The notes beneath the pieces were generated by a model. It was given only the letters and a program-made list of their open reading frames with translations. It was not told the DNA's origin and searched no databases. DNA of 64,000 bases from DATEDA01 sp963744255. GTDB taxonomy: Bacteria; Pseudomonadota; Gammaproteobacteria; Burkholderiales; SG8-39. Position numbers and translations under genes: made by a program. This document shows positions 37,027 to 47,692 of the stretch, piece after piece. How positions within the stretch are numbered: the first letter of the stretch is position 1; every line of letters begins with the position of its first letter. The stretch spans positions 55,297-119,296 of the forward strand of contig CAVUSZ010000046.1 in NCBI GenBank assembly GCA_963744255.1, read 5' to 3'.

Positions 37027-37149
37027 TGCGGCGGGGCACTCTTTATAGCTCCGTCGCCGGCATTAGGCAAGAAAAACCGGATGCTAATGTCATGGTGCGA
37101 CGCCATGCGGACGGCGCAGCGGTAATACTCCCGCAATGTCCCGAGTCAT

Positions 37150-38433
37150 ATGATCGACATTCAATTGCTTAGAACCGATCTCGAGGGTGTGGCGAAGCGC
37201 CTCGCCGACCGGCCGTTCGTCTTCGACCAGGCGGCGTTCCGCGCGCTCGAGGACGAGCGGAAGCGGGTCCAGGGCCGCACCCAGGAGCTCCAGGCGAAAC
37301 GGAACGCGCTCGCCAAGGAGATCGGCCGGGCGAAAGCGAAAGGGGAGGACACCGCTGCCCTGATGGCGGAAGCCGCCGCGGCGAATGCCGAGCTCGAAGG
37401 GCTGCCGAAAGAGCTCGACGCGATCCAGGCAAAGCTGCACGCGTTGCTGGCCGTCGTCCCGAATATCCCCCACGCAGAGCGTACCGGTCGGGCGCTCGTC
37501 GGAGGACAACGAGGAGGTGCGCCGGGTCGGCACGCCGCGGACGTTCGGCTTCGCGCCGAAGGATCATGTGGATTTGGGTGCCGGACTGGGCCAGCTCGAC
37601 TTCGAGCGGGCGACGAAGATCGCGGGCGCGCGCTTCGCGCTGATGACGGGTCCGCTCGCGCAGCTGCACCGCGCGCATCGCCCAGTTCATGCTCGACGTG
37701 CATACGCGCGAGCACGGCTACGTCGAGGTGTATGCGCCGTACATGGTCAACAAGGACAGCATGTTCGGCACCGGACAGCTGCCGAAGTTCGAGGAAGACC
37801 TCTTCGCCGTCCCGCGTGGCGGCGAGAAGTTCTACCTGATCCCGACCGCCGAGGTTCCGGTCACCAACATCGTGCGCGACGAAATCGTCGAGCTCGAGCG
37901 GCTGCCGCTCAAGTTCGTCTGCCACACGCCGTGCTTCCGCAGCGAGGCCGGTTCCCATGGCAAGGACACGCGCGGCATGATCCGCCAGCACCAGTTCGAC
38001 AAGGTGGAGCTGGTGCAGGTCACGCATCCGGCTCGCTCGTACGAGCTGCTCGAGGAGCTGACCGGGCATGCCGAGACGATTCTCAAGCGACTGGAGCTAC
38101 CGTATCGCGTGGTCACCCTCTGCACGGGCGATATGGGCTTCTCGGCGGCGAAGACCTACGACATCGAGGTGTGGCTGCCGGGCCAGAACGCCTACCGCGA
38201 GATCTCGTCCTGCTCGAACTTCGAGGCCTTCCAGGCGCGACGCATGCAGGCGCGCTTCCGGAACGAGAAGGGCAAACCCGAACCGGTCCACACGCTTGAA
38301 CGGGTCCGGCCTGGCGGTCGGGCGGACGCTGATCGCTGTCATGGAGAACTATCAGAACGCGGACGGCAGCATTACCGTCCCGGCGGCCTTGCGTGCCTAT
38401 ATGGGCGGTTTGGAGACGATCCGCCCCGCCTGA
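37150..38433 (+). CDS. serS: seryl-tRNA synthetase, interrupted by three one-base shifts
   Basis: SerS charges tRNA-Ser. The N-terminal coiled-coil tRNA-binding arm (MIDIQLLRTDLEGVAKRL to about residue 105) and class II core (YLIPTAEVPVTN, FRSEAGSHGKDTRGMIRQHQF (in part), SSCSNFEAFQARRM, ENYQNADGSI) are all encoded, but in four reading frames. Single extra bases near 37477, 37675 and 38298 shift the frame by +1 each time. Removing them gives one protein of normal length ending at 38433. As serS is essential, errors in the sequence are the likely cause. A tRNA-Ser gene follows. Confidence 0.9.
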
Positions 38434-38439
38434 TAGAAT
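38434..38439 (+). promoter_or_regulatory. candidate -10 element of the tRNA-Ser gene
   Basis: TAGAAT starts directly after the serS stop and ends 10 bases before the mature tRNA 5' end. Confidence 0.35.
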
Positions 38440-38449
38440 CCGCCGCCCC

Positions 38450-38540
38450 GGAGAGGTGGCAGAGTGGTCGAATGCGGCAGACTCGAAATCTGTTGTACTC
38501 CTCGTGGGTACCGGGGGTTCGAATCCCTCCCTCTCCGCCA
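38450..38540 (+). tRNA. tRNA-Ser (anticodon CGA)
   Basis: The 91-base type II tRNA has acceptor stem GGAGAGG paired with CCTCTCC, a 7-base anticodon loop CTCGAAA giving CGA (reads UCG) and a long variable arm. The T-loop is GTTCGAATC, and an encoded CCA end follows. It lies 16 bases after serS. Its 3' end faces a truncated integrase 62 bases away, so it was probably an attachment site. Confidence 0.95.
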
Positions 38541-38602
38541 AAAACAAATAGTTAGCTCGGAATCGTCCGTTGCCTAAAAAATAGGCGATCTTCTACAATC
38601 TT

Positions 38603-38974
38603 CTACAATTTTCGCCGCACTGGGCTCACTTTCTCGCCCATCCGCTTCCTCGTGTAGTGCTCGGTCATGTCGCGGGTGGCATGCCCGAGGAGCTTCTGAG
38701 CGTGCTCCAGGTTCTCCATGTCCGTGGCCGCCTTCGCCCGCAGGTCCCAGAACTGGAAATCAACCTTGCCGGCGTCCCGGGCGCGGTCGAACAGCCATCT
38801 AAGCTGCCGGTGGGACATCCGCTGCCCCCGAGCTGTGGTCAAAAGGTACACCCCGACGATGGCGCGGGCGCGGATCCGCTCGATCACCGCCGCAAGCTCC
38901 CCCTCGATCGCTATGCGCAACTTGGCCTTGGTCTTCGCCTGCCGAACCCATAGCGCACCCGCCGACCCGGCCAA
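38603..38974 (-). pseudogene. tyrosine recombinase (phage-type integrase), C-terminal remnant
   Basis: About 117 residues match the end of a phage-type integrase: AKTKAKLRIAIEGEL, the second catalytic region WDLRAKAATD, LLGHATRDMTEHYTR with the catalytic His and Tyr. The N-terminal half, with the first catalytic Arg, is missing; homology stops near 38953, where unrelated sequence begins. The usual His before DLR is Trp here. Its 3' end faces the tRNA-Ser gene, the usual att layout. It cannot be an active recombinase. Confidence 0.85.
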
Positions 38975-38975
38975 G

Positions 38976-39287
38976 TCCGTTTCCGAGACGGATCGCCAGT
39001 TCTACGCGAAGGCGTACGCGCAGCCGGGCGGCATGCGGGCCGGCTTCGAGGTATTCCGCGCCTTCGAACAGGACGCCAAGGATTTCGGCGGGCTAAGCAA
39101 GACCAAGCTAAAGATGCCGATGCTCGTGTTGACCGGAGAGAAGGCTTCCGGCGAATTTCTGATCACGCAGGGCCGCCTGGTCGCCGAGAACGTCGAGGGC
39201 GTCGTCATCAAGGGTTCGGGCCACTGGTTGATAGACGAAGCACCGGGTCAGGTCATACCGATCCTCCTGGCCTTCTTTCAACACTGA
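38976..39287 (+). pseudogene. alpha/beta hydrolase (epoxide hydrolase-like), C-terminal remnant
   Basis: The frame encodes about 103 residues typical of the end of an epoxide hydrolase-like enzyme: YAQPGGMRAGFEVFRAF, the MPMLVLTGEKASG strand with the acid region, and GSGHWLIDEAPGQV with the catalytic His. The nucleophile half is absent and the frame runs straight on from sequence antisense to the integrase remnant. It is a fused fragment. Confidence 0.8.
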
Positions 39288-39295
39288 ACGGGGCA

Positions 39296-39404
39296 CGCGA
39301 CCATCTGCTCTTCGGTGAAACGGCCTTTCTTCATGGGCTCCTCGCCATTAGCGGGAGCCATTCTCTCAAGTTACGACTGGTCCGAAGAACCTGGGCAGGT
39401 CACA
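39296..39404 (-). mobile_element. IS3-family insertion sequence, left-end remnant
   Basis: Read on the minus strand, TGTGACCTGCCCAG at 39404-39391 looks like an IS3-type terminal repeat. About 55 bases later an ATG (39334) opens the typical OrfA start KKGRFTEEQMV, which is cut after 13 codons. The rest of the element is gone. It joins the hydrolase remnant to the next fragment. Confidence 0.75.
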
Positions 39405-39422
39405 CGCCCTGAGGATCGAGCA

Positions 39423-39677
39423 ATGCACAAGTGCTATCCGAAGAAAGCGCTGATGTACGAAATGGCGGCGCGACTGGTCGCGGCGGCCACGGCGCGTGCA
39501 ACTGAGCTTGGCGCAAAACAATGTGTCGTTGTGCTCGATGAAGGAGGAAATCTCAAGGCGTTCGGCCGCATGGACGGCGCGCCGCTCCTGGGCATCGAAG
39601 CCTGCCAGCGCAAGGCGTACACGGCCCTGCTCGGGGTGGGGACGATCAGCTTGCGCTTCGGTAAGCCAATGGATTAG
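39423..39677 (+). pseudogene. GlcG/HbpS-like heme-binding family protein, truncated
   Basis: The 84 codons from ATG 39423 match the N-terminal two thirds of GlcG/HbpS proteins (ALMYEMAARLVAAATARATE, CVVVLDEGGNLKAFGRMDGA, QRKAYTAL). Normal members have about 135-140 residues. After AYTALLG the similarity stops and a stop follows. The fragment is wedged between an IS remnant and a toxin gene. Confidence 0.65.
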
Positions 39678-39686
39678 TATCCAGGA

Positions 39687-40028
39687 GTGCTGATCACCGT
39701 CGCGGAGATGCCTGAGTACATCCGGCGCGCGACGAAGCTTCTGTCCGAGTCGGAGCGCGATGACCTTATCGATTACGTCGCGGCGAGCCCGAAGGCTGGC
39801 GACCTGATCCAGGGCACGGGCGGTGTTCGCAAGCTGCGATGGGCGCGGAGCGGACGGGGCAAGAGCGGAGGTGTGCGGGTGATCTACTACTTCCACAGCG
39901 AAGCGTTCCCGCTCTACCTCCTGACGGTGTTCGGAAAGGGGGAGAAAGCAGACCTGAGCCAGGCCGAGCGGAACGAGCTCGCCAAGCTGGTTCAGGTTCT
40001 CAAGGGGTATGCGAGGGAAGGTAGATGA
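39687..40028 (+). CDS. RelE/HigB-type toxin of a type II toxin-antitoxin pair
   Basis: The 113-residue protein has the RelE/HigB fold pattern: LIDYVAASPKAGDLIQGTGG, KLRWARSGRGKSGGVRVIYY and LLTVFGKGEKADLSQAERN. Such toxins are ribosome-dependent mRNA endonucleases. GTG at 39687 is the longest start, ATG at 39708 is possible. The gene overlaps the antitoxin gene by four bases (ATGA), the usual toxin-first HigBA order. Confidence 0.88.
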   Translation: MLITVAEMPEYIRRATKLLSESERDDLIDYVAASPKAGDLIQGTGGVRKLRWARSGRGKSGGVRVIYYFHSEAFPLYLLTVFGKGEKADLSQAERNELAKLVQVLKGYAREGR

Positions 40029-40318
40029 GCAAGGCGTTTGAGAGTATTAGCAAGGGGCTGCGGCAGGCGATCGCACATCAGCGCGGGAAACGAGTCCGCG
40101 GGATGAGGCTGTACGTCCCTGCGAAGGTCGACGTGAAAGCAGTTCGTCGGCGCACAGGGCTCACCCAGGAGCAGTTCGCCGCCAAGTTCGCAATTAGTCT
40201 AGGCACTCTTCGTCATTGGGAGCGCGGTGACCGCGTACCGCGGGGTACGGCGCTCGTGCTGCTGAACGTGATCGCTAGAGAGCCCAGGGCGGTAATGCGC
40301 GCCCTTGATGCGCGCTAA
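40025..40318 (+). CDS. HigA/NadS-type helix-turn-helix antitoxin
   Basis: The 97-residue protein has a C-terminal XRE helix-turn-helix (VRRRTGLTQEQFAAKFAISL then GTLRHWERGDRVPRG). It should bind the RelE-type toxin and repress the operon. The start overlaps the toxin stop. Codon use looks less G+C-biased than that of core genes. Confidence 0.88.
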   Translation: MSKAFESISKGLRQAIAHQRGKRVRGMRLYVPAKVDVKAVRRRTGLTQEQFAAKFAISLGTLRHWERGDRVPRGTALVLLNVIAREPRAVMRALDAR

Positions 40319-40372
40319 CAAGGTCGTTTCACGTCCAGGGGCCTGCGTCCTCGGGATTCGTCTATCCGGATA

Positions 40373-40477
40373 CTGCCCGGCCAGTATCCGGACAAGCAGA
40401 CCGGGCTCTTCCAGTACACCGGTCGAGAGAACGATGGCACCGGCCTCTCCTACTACCGCACCGCTACCGATCCCAAA
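40373..40477 (+). pseudogene. RHS-repeat core remnant
   Basis: The frame encodes LPGQYPDKQTGL joined to FQYTGRENDGTGLSYYR, two motifs of the RHS core just before the variable toxin tip. The pieces that normally separate them are missing and no complete gene surrounds them. About 35 codons remain, pointing to a lost polymorphic-toxin gene. Confidence 0.7.
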
Positions 40478-40633
40478 TCACCTTCTCCAATCCGACACTT
40501 CACCCGGCTAACTCCTCGCCCCGCCGTAGCTTGCCCGCCTACGCGCGCTCCCTCGGGCGTTCGGAATGCGCGCCGGCGCCGCAGTGTTTGCAGGTGGCTG
40601 CGTTGGTCTAAGGTCAGCTTGGAGGTGAACGCC

Positions 40634-40777
40634 ATGAGATCCCTGCGCCAATCCCTTCTCGCGATCACCGCGCTGCTGCTTTCCGCGTGCGGCACGGGAT
40701 ACGATTACAAGCCCAGTTTGATGGATTGCAACGATCGGGTGAACTACCACACCTGCTTCTTTAACCCCAGTGTTTGA
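40634..40777 (+). CDS. small lipoprotein
   Basis: This is a 47-residue gene with a strong ribosome site (ttggaggtgaac) seven bases before the ATG. It has a lipoprotein signal: SLLAITALLLSAC with the lipobox LSAC, Cys at residue 19. The mature part is only 29 residues with two further Cys. No family known. It lies just after the RHS remnant. Confidence 0.7.
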   Translation: MRSLRQSLLAITALLLSACGTGYDYKPSLMDCNDRVNYHTCFFNPSV

Positions 40778-40800
40778 GCGTCCGGACCGCTGATCGCTTG

Positions 40801-40899
40801 GTGATCGACATCGAGGAGACGCGGCTGCGGTTGCGTGAGTGGGCCTACTTCTTCGCCGATCGCGGTTACCTGTTGCGAGGACCGGCGGCGGGGGAGTGA
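40801..40899 (+). CDS. possible 32-residue peptide gene
   Basis: A GTG-started frame gives a peptide with an amphipathic start IDIEETRLRLREWAYFF. The pattern looks protein-like, but there is no good ribosome site. It could be the start or relic of a phage-type gene. Confidence 0.3.
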   Translation: MIDIEETRLRLREWAYFFADRGYLLRGPAAGE

Positions 40900-41424
40900 G
40901 TGGGATTTCGCGGAGGAGTTCTAATCCTTCACCCCCGCCACCTGATCGGCCAGCTCGCGCATCGTCTTCGCGGTCTCGGCCGCCTCGTCGCCCTGCCGTA
41001 CCTCGATCACGCGGTACGCCTGCTTCCCGAACTTGAGCGGCCGTACTATGCAGTCACTGCCAACGACCAGGGAGCGGCAAATGGGGAGAGTCGGCGATCT
41101 ATCGGTAGCCCTTGACGATGTCTCCAATTGAGGTCGGCCCCCCGGACCCCGCGCTCCCGACGATCATCGAGGGCGGTGCCGCGCAGATCGCAAAGTTAAT
41201 TGAAGGAGAGGACTCCGATCGATTCGTCGGGCGTTGCATTCAAGAATTGAACGAAACGGTTGTTGGAGCTGTCGGGGAGGCTCCCGATGCAACAATCGAT
41301 CCAAGAGACGCATCGATCTACCTCGACTGCAAGCCCAGGGCGCGGACTTGATCGGGTGCGCGGCGATGATCGACGGCGGTTACCTGAAATTCCTAGGCGT
41401 CCACTGCTTCTGCTGTCGGTCGTT
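40900..41424. other. stretch without a convincing gene
   Basis: Two weak frames exist: minus 40921-41127 (68 codons, TTG start, ending KTMRELADQVAGVKD) and plus 41118-41351 (77 codons, SPIEVGPPDPALPTIIEGG). Neither has a clear ribosome site or known motif. Base composition is lower in G+C than the core. I read it as eroded island sequence. Confidence 0.4.
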
Positions 41425-41700
41425 CTAGTGGTCGAGGACGACCGCCGTCGCTTTCAGCTCGATGCCTTCCAGCGTCATGCTTTCCAGCGTGATGCCGTTG
41501 AGCTGCGTGCCATTCTTCGGGCAGATCCCATCGGATTGGCAGTTCCAGACCTCGTCGTCCTCCTCCGGCTCCTGCATCCGGATGTTGTTCAACGTGAGCC
41601 CTTGCAGCGCGAGGCCGTTGAACGACGTGCCGTTTGCGATGATGCCCCCTCGCGGGCCAATTGCCTCGGCGGGACAGGCAGCGGTCAAGCCGATGCCCAA
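41425..41700 (-). CDS. small exported protein with pentapeptide-like repeats, start lost or unusual
   Basis: The frame carries repeats of the A/L-N-G-x-x type: NGTSFNGLALQGLTLNNI, then NGTQLNGITLESMTLEGIEL. These suggest a short right-handed beta-helix. The hydrophobic export-like stretch (KIAGVAAALGIGLTAAC) extends upstream of the TTG at 41700 to an in-frame stop near 41758 with no standard start codon, so the N-terminus may be frame-shifted or lost. Function unknown. Confidence 0.45.
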   Translation of the reverse strand: MGIGLTAACPAEAIGPRGGIIANGTSFNGLALQGLTLNNIRMQEPEEDDEVWNCQSDGICPKNGTQLNGITLESMTLEGIELKATAVVLDH

Positions 41701-41775
41701 AGCGGCGGCGACCCCTGCGATCTTAAAGCCGAGTGTCGTTGAACGTATTTCAGACTTTTACGGCGAGCGACGCGA

Positions 41776-42534
41776 TCACCATCCTCGAGGACGGCGGGCA
41801 ATCCGCGACGAAAGACCCTGCGCGTTCGCGGCACCATCTGACCAACCCGCTCCAGGAGCAGGTATGTCGCGAGCGGGATCAAGGTGACGTGGAGGTTTTC
41901 GATGTGCCCGTCGCCCCCAGCTCAGTCGATGATGAAGGCGGAATCGACGCGCTCGGCCCTCGTGGATCAGGCCGCAATCTCGGACCCACCCGAAACGGCG
42001 TCCCGCAGCGACGGCGGGAATGCCGAACAGGCGCCGCCGGCTCGCTTCCGCGGCCCTGCGAAAGGCACCCGGGGTCATCCCGGTGTGCTTGCGGAAGAGG
42101 GTAGTGAAGTGGCTCTGGCATGAGCAGCCGATCTCCAGCGCGATGTCGGCGATGCTCAGGTCGCTGTCGGAGAGGAGCTTCATCGCCCGCTTCACGCGGC
42201 ACCGGAGCACGTACTGATGCGGCGTCACGCCGGTCGCGCGCTTGAAATCGCGGCCGAACTTGAAACTGTTCAGCCCGATCGCCGCGCCGATCGCTCCCCA
42301 GCTGAGGCGGGAGTCGAGGTTGTCGTTGATGTACTGGATCGCGCGTCGAAGCGCGTGGAGCGGCAGCGCCGCCGACCGCATATCGCCGCCCTCGGCAGAT
42401 GCGTCGCCCCCGGCGCGCAGGCCGGCGACAATGGCGTGCGCCGTCCGATCGGCGCGATCGGCGTCGTCGTCGACGGTGGCCGGATGCTGTTCGGGCCCAA
42501 TGCCAAGCGAGTACTCAAAGCTGTCGTTCATCAT
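41776..42534 (-). CDS. AraC-family transcriptional regulator
   Basis: The 252-residue frame has the double helix-turn-helix of AraC regulators in its middle (about residues 60-165): RLSWGAIGAAIGLNSFKFGRDF, then DIALEIGCSCQSHFTTLFRK and the HTGMTPGAFRR end. The N-terminal 55 residues are short and carry no clear ligand domain. The last 80 residues are Arg-rich and probably not a real domain, so the true end may be nearer 41930 with a frame error. Targets unknown. Confidence 0.75.
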   Translation of the reverse strand: MMNDSFEYSLGIGPEQHPATVDDDADRADRTAHAIVAGLRAGGDASAEGGDMRSAALPLHALRRAIQYINDNLDSRLSWGAIGAAIGLNSFKFGRDFKRATGVTPHQYVLRCRVKRAMKLLSDSDLSIADIALEIGCSCQSHFTTLFRKHTGMTPGAFRRAAEASRRRLFGIPAVAAGRRFGWVRDCGLIHEGRARRFRLHHRLSWGRRAHRKPPRHLDPARDIPAPGAGWSDGAANAQGLSSRIARRPRGW

Positions 42535-42651
42535 CGAAAAGCCTCTTCGAATCGTTTCCGGTTCGATCGTCGGCTTCCACCATTGCCACGGAGTTGGAGG
42601 AACGGCCGCGGAAAGAGACGGCTGAAAAAAACCGCCGCGACGGCTAGGCGG

Positions 42652-42987
42652 TCAGCGCGCGAGTTGCGCATGGACAGGTCGGTCTCGCGCCGCTCCCGCA
42701 TCTGCGGTTGAACCAAGTGGTCGAGTGATCGCGTATTGCCCCGGCGCCAGGGCGCCGGCGCGGCAGAGCCGGTTGAGCAGCTGATGCGCGGCCACGAAGA
42801 CCGGTGCGCCGGTGGAGCCAGCTTTCGAACGGGCGGTCGAGAAACGGGTCGGATCCGCCGTGCACGAAGGTCACGATCGGCCGGCGGTGCAGGTCTGCGC
42901 CGAGCTCGGCCTCGGCCGAGAACGCGAGCTTTCCGGAAACGTTTCCCGGACCAGGCGCTCGAGCTCGCTCGTGGAGAGGATCTGCAT
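42652..42987 (-). CDS. hypothetical protein, split over three frames
   Basis: ATG at 42987 begins QILSTSELERLVRETFP. After one missing base (near 42930) the frame continues KLAFSAEAELGADLHRRPIV and SDPFLDRPFESWL. After one extra base (near 42820) it reads APVFVAAHQLLNRLCRAG to a stop at 42652. Joined, it is a plausible 110-residue soluble protein. It starts 12 bases after the next gene upstream. I know no function. Confidence 0.5.
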
Positions 42988-42999
42988 GGCAGTTCGCTT

Positions 43000-43344
43000 T
43001 CAGCGCGCCGGGTCCGCGACCAGCGCGGCCTCTTCGCGCGTGTAGAAGCAGCCATCGCGTACGAAGCCCGAGACGAGCGAAGGCTTGACCGCCGCGACGC
43101 GACCGCAGGCGCGGCGCCATAGCACGAGCTCGCGAGGGAGTCCGTCCAGCACGTGGCACGGAGCCGGGCGCCCGTCGGCGAAGCGCGAGAGATAGATTGC
43201 GCGGGTCTCGCGGTCCACGAACGCCGGCTGGAATCCGAGCGACTGGTTCTCGGCGCTCGTGCCGCCCGTGCCGCGATGGCGCAGGTTCTCGCGTTCGAGG
43301 CTCTGCTCGGTCACCGCAGCGTTTCGACCAATTCGTTTGCTCAT
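43000..43344 (-). CDS. accessory hypothetical protein
   Basis: The 114-residue protein is read from ATG 43344 (SKRIGRNAAVTEQSLEREN). It has conserved-looking blocks NQSLGFQPAFVDRETRAIYL and LSRFADGRPAPCHVLDGLP, and ends in REEAALVADPAR. It is soluble, probably one small domain. It seems to form a two-gene unit with the frame-split gene downstream. The G/C-tract element at 43.5 kb lies upstream of it. Confidence 0.65.
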   Translation of the reverse strand: MSKRIGRNAAVTEQSLERENLRHRGTGGTSAENQSLGFQPAFVDRETRAIYLSRFADGRPAPCHVLDGLPRELVLWRRACGRVAAVKPSLVSGFVRDGCFYTREEAALVADPAR

Positions 43345-43512
43345 AGCGAACCTCACGTGCCGCTTGGTCATGTCCATGAACTGATGAGCCGCCATGCCGA
43401 TCTCCGATGTCGAGCCCGTACAAGGCTCCCTCGCAAGGGTCACTTGGCGCTTGCGCTCGGCCCTCGACGCGGGGCGGCTTGCTCGGTGAAGCGTGCGCTG
43501 AAAGCACGCCTT

Positions 43513-43650
43513 GAGATATCCCCCCGATAGGGGGCACGCGGCGCTGTTCGAGGGGGACGTGGGCGCGGAGCGGCGGTGTCCCCCAAGAAACACCGCGTCG
43601 TACCGGTCGGGGGATAAAGGGATCTCGCGGGCAGTGGACAGAATTCGAGC
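43513..43650. promoter_or_regulatory. G/C-tract dyad element, copy A
   Basis: CCCCCCGATAGGGGG (43520-43534), TGTTCGAGGGGGA (43545-43557), TCGGGGGATAA (43607-43617) and GTGGACAGAATTCGAG (43634-43649) recur in the same order in copy B at 54.3 kb. It lies upstream of the minus-strand gene at 43344. Function inferred as regulatory. Confidence 0.5.
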
Positions 43651-44097
43651 CATCTTAGCACCAGCACCGTCCACTCGCGCCCGACCGCGCTCCGTCTCCA
43701 CCAGTTCTTCGCGCTCACCAAGCCGCGCGTGGTGTCGCTCATCGTCTTCACGGCGATGATCGGGATGTTCCTCGCCACGCCGGCATGGTTGCGTTCCAGC
43801 CGCTCGTGTTCGGCGCGATCGGCATTGCGCTGGTGGCGGGCGCCGCTGCCGCGACCAATTGCCTGGTGGAGCAGAAGATCGACGCGCTGATGGCGCGCAC
43901 CCCGCGCACGGCCGCTGCCGATGGGCCAGCTCAACTCGGCCGAAGCGCTCGCGTTCGTGGTGGTCGTCGGGGCCATCGGCCTGGGCTTGCTGTACTGGCT
44001 GGTCAATCCGCTGACCATGTGGCTTGCGCTGACGACCTTCGCGGGTTACGCCATCGTGTACACGGTGATCCTCAAGCCGCGCACCCCGTCGACGTAG
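43645..44097 (+). pseudogene. ctaB: protoheme IX farnesyltransferase (ctaB/cyoE), N-terminal remnant
   Basis: The region encodes the front of heme O synthase: LHQFFALTKPRVVSLIVFTA, MVAFQPLVFGAIGIALVAGA, CLVEQKIDALMART, the segment MGQLNSAEALAFVVVVGAIG and TTFAGYAIVYTVILKPRTP. The frame shifts twice (near 43782 and 43903). After about 130 of some 300 residues it stops and joins a patatin fragment. No start codon is left. The membrane enzyme cannot be functional. Confidence 0.85.
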
Positions 44098-44849
44098 AAG
44101 CGATCCGCAGCAGGTTCGCGCCAGCTCTGTTCGTCACGGTCACAAACGTGAAGACCGGGCTGCCGCGCGTCATCTCGAACGACGCGATGTCCATCGATGC
44201 CTTGCTCGCCTCGGCGTGCATTCCAGACCTGTTCCCGGCCGTGGAGATCGATGGCGAGTGGTTCTGGGACGGCGGCTACGGCGGCAATCCAACGCTGTGG
44301 CCGATGATCCGCGCCGGCGCGGCGTGCGACCTCATCATCGTGCAACTGATGCGGGACCGAATCGAAGAGCTGCCCACGGGTACGCTCGGCGTACGCCGCC
44401 GGGTGCGCGAAATCGTGTTCAACTCCAGCCTGGTCGCAGAGATGCAGGCGATCAGCGCGATGCGCGGCCTGGCGGAACCCCGGCACGCGGCGGCAGGCGT
44501 CGCCAACGTGCGCCTGCATCGCGTCGGACCTCCGCCCGTCGCTTTGTTCGATCAAGGAAGTGGCTTCGACCGGACGCGCCCGTGGCTGCAGCTCTTGCAT
44601 GACGAGGGCTTTGCCGCCGGAGAGCAGTTCATGGCAGATCACGGCGCGGACATCGGTATTCGCGAAACGCTGGACGTTGCGCGGGCGTTCTTGGACACAA
44701 ACAAGCCCAGAATTCCGGTCCCGGGGACGACCCCCACCGCGGACGCGGGCGGATTTCGACCGCGGCGGTCGATCGCACCGCGCGCGGAGCCGACGTCAGG
44801 CGCGCCGCCTGGCGACATTGCTCCGTTGAGAGAGCTAACCCGCGGATAG
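44094..44849 (+). pseudogene. patatin-like phospholipase, C-terminal remnant
   Basis: About 250 codons match the second half of patatin-like lipases: FVTVTNVKTGLPRVISN, LLASACIPDLFPAVEIDGEW and the catalytic Asp in WDGGYGGNP. The N-terminal half with the GxSxG Ser is absent. The sequence begins directly at the break in ctaB, so the two fragments are fused. The last 60 residues are low-complexity. Confidence 0.85.
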
Positions 44850-44921
44850 GATCGGCACCTGCCGCCGACGCCGCCCACATTCCCCCGGCGTCAGACCTGT
44901 CGCGCGACGAAACGCGCCGTA
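44835..44921 (-). pseudogene. AraC-family regulator tail remnant
   Basis: Twenty-eight codons on the minus strand read YGAFRRATGLTPGECGRR and end with a stop at 44835. This is the conserved last helix of AraC-type DNA-binding domains. Nothing upstream of the Tyr matches. It overlaps the patatin remnant. Confidence 0.55.
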
Positions 44922-44999
44922 TCGCCTCTACGTTCCCCTCTCACCGACCTCGATCGTTAAACCGCGTCTGCAACGCAACTGAAAGCCTTTCCGCAGCGA

Positions 45000-47188
<2,189 letters not shown>

Positions 47189-47692
47189 CTTTGTCTCCGA
47201 TCGTGTTGGAACTATTCAGACTTCTGGGAGTTGCTGCCGACGAGACCCCGTGCCTTCCTCGATGCAGAACTTCACCGCGATGTCGAGGAGTACAGGAAGA
47301 ATAGACGCCCATTCCGCGCCGGGCAACCTGACGGCTCAGGCCGCGACGGGCCGCGAGAGTATAGGTGGCGGTCGGCGATGGGTGCGCGCTTGGAGGTCCT
47401 GCCCGACGCCACGGCCTCGACCCGGCGACGCGCTGGATCAGCGTCACCGCGCCGGTGCGGGCACGCTCACCGACCGCCAGCGCGACGGCCGTAGCAGTAA
47501 GAACGCTGCGCGGCGTCGGCATGGACGCTGCCGCTTTCAAGAGCGGCAGTTTCTGGAAAGTCATCGTAGTTCCTTGCGCATCCGCTATCGGGCCTACTAC
47601 GCGGGACTCGAGCTTCAGGGTCATGGCTCGGCCGTTCTTCCGATCAGCGGCTGCTCCTCAGGCATTCGATCCGCTCGACAAGCGATCGCTTT
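47189..47692. other. gap without a convincing gene
   Basis: Frames on both strands here are Arg/Ala-rich and lack domain patterns. The minus-strand frame at 47169-47624 begins TLKLESRVVGPIADAQG and has a short hydrophobic part, but no recognisable family. The katG promoter should lie at its left end. I see no hairpin or repeat of note. Confidence 0.4.

Noticed and set aside
40921..41127. A 68-codon minus-strand frame in the island
   Set aside because: TTG start, no ribosome site, no recognisable domain; mentioned only as a weak possibility.
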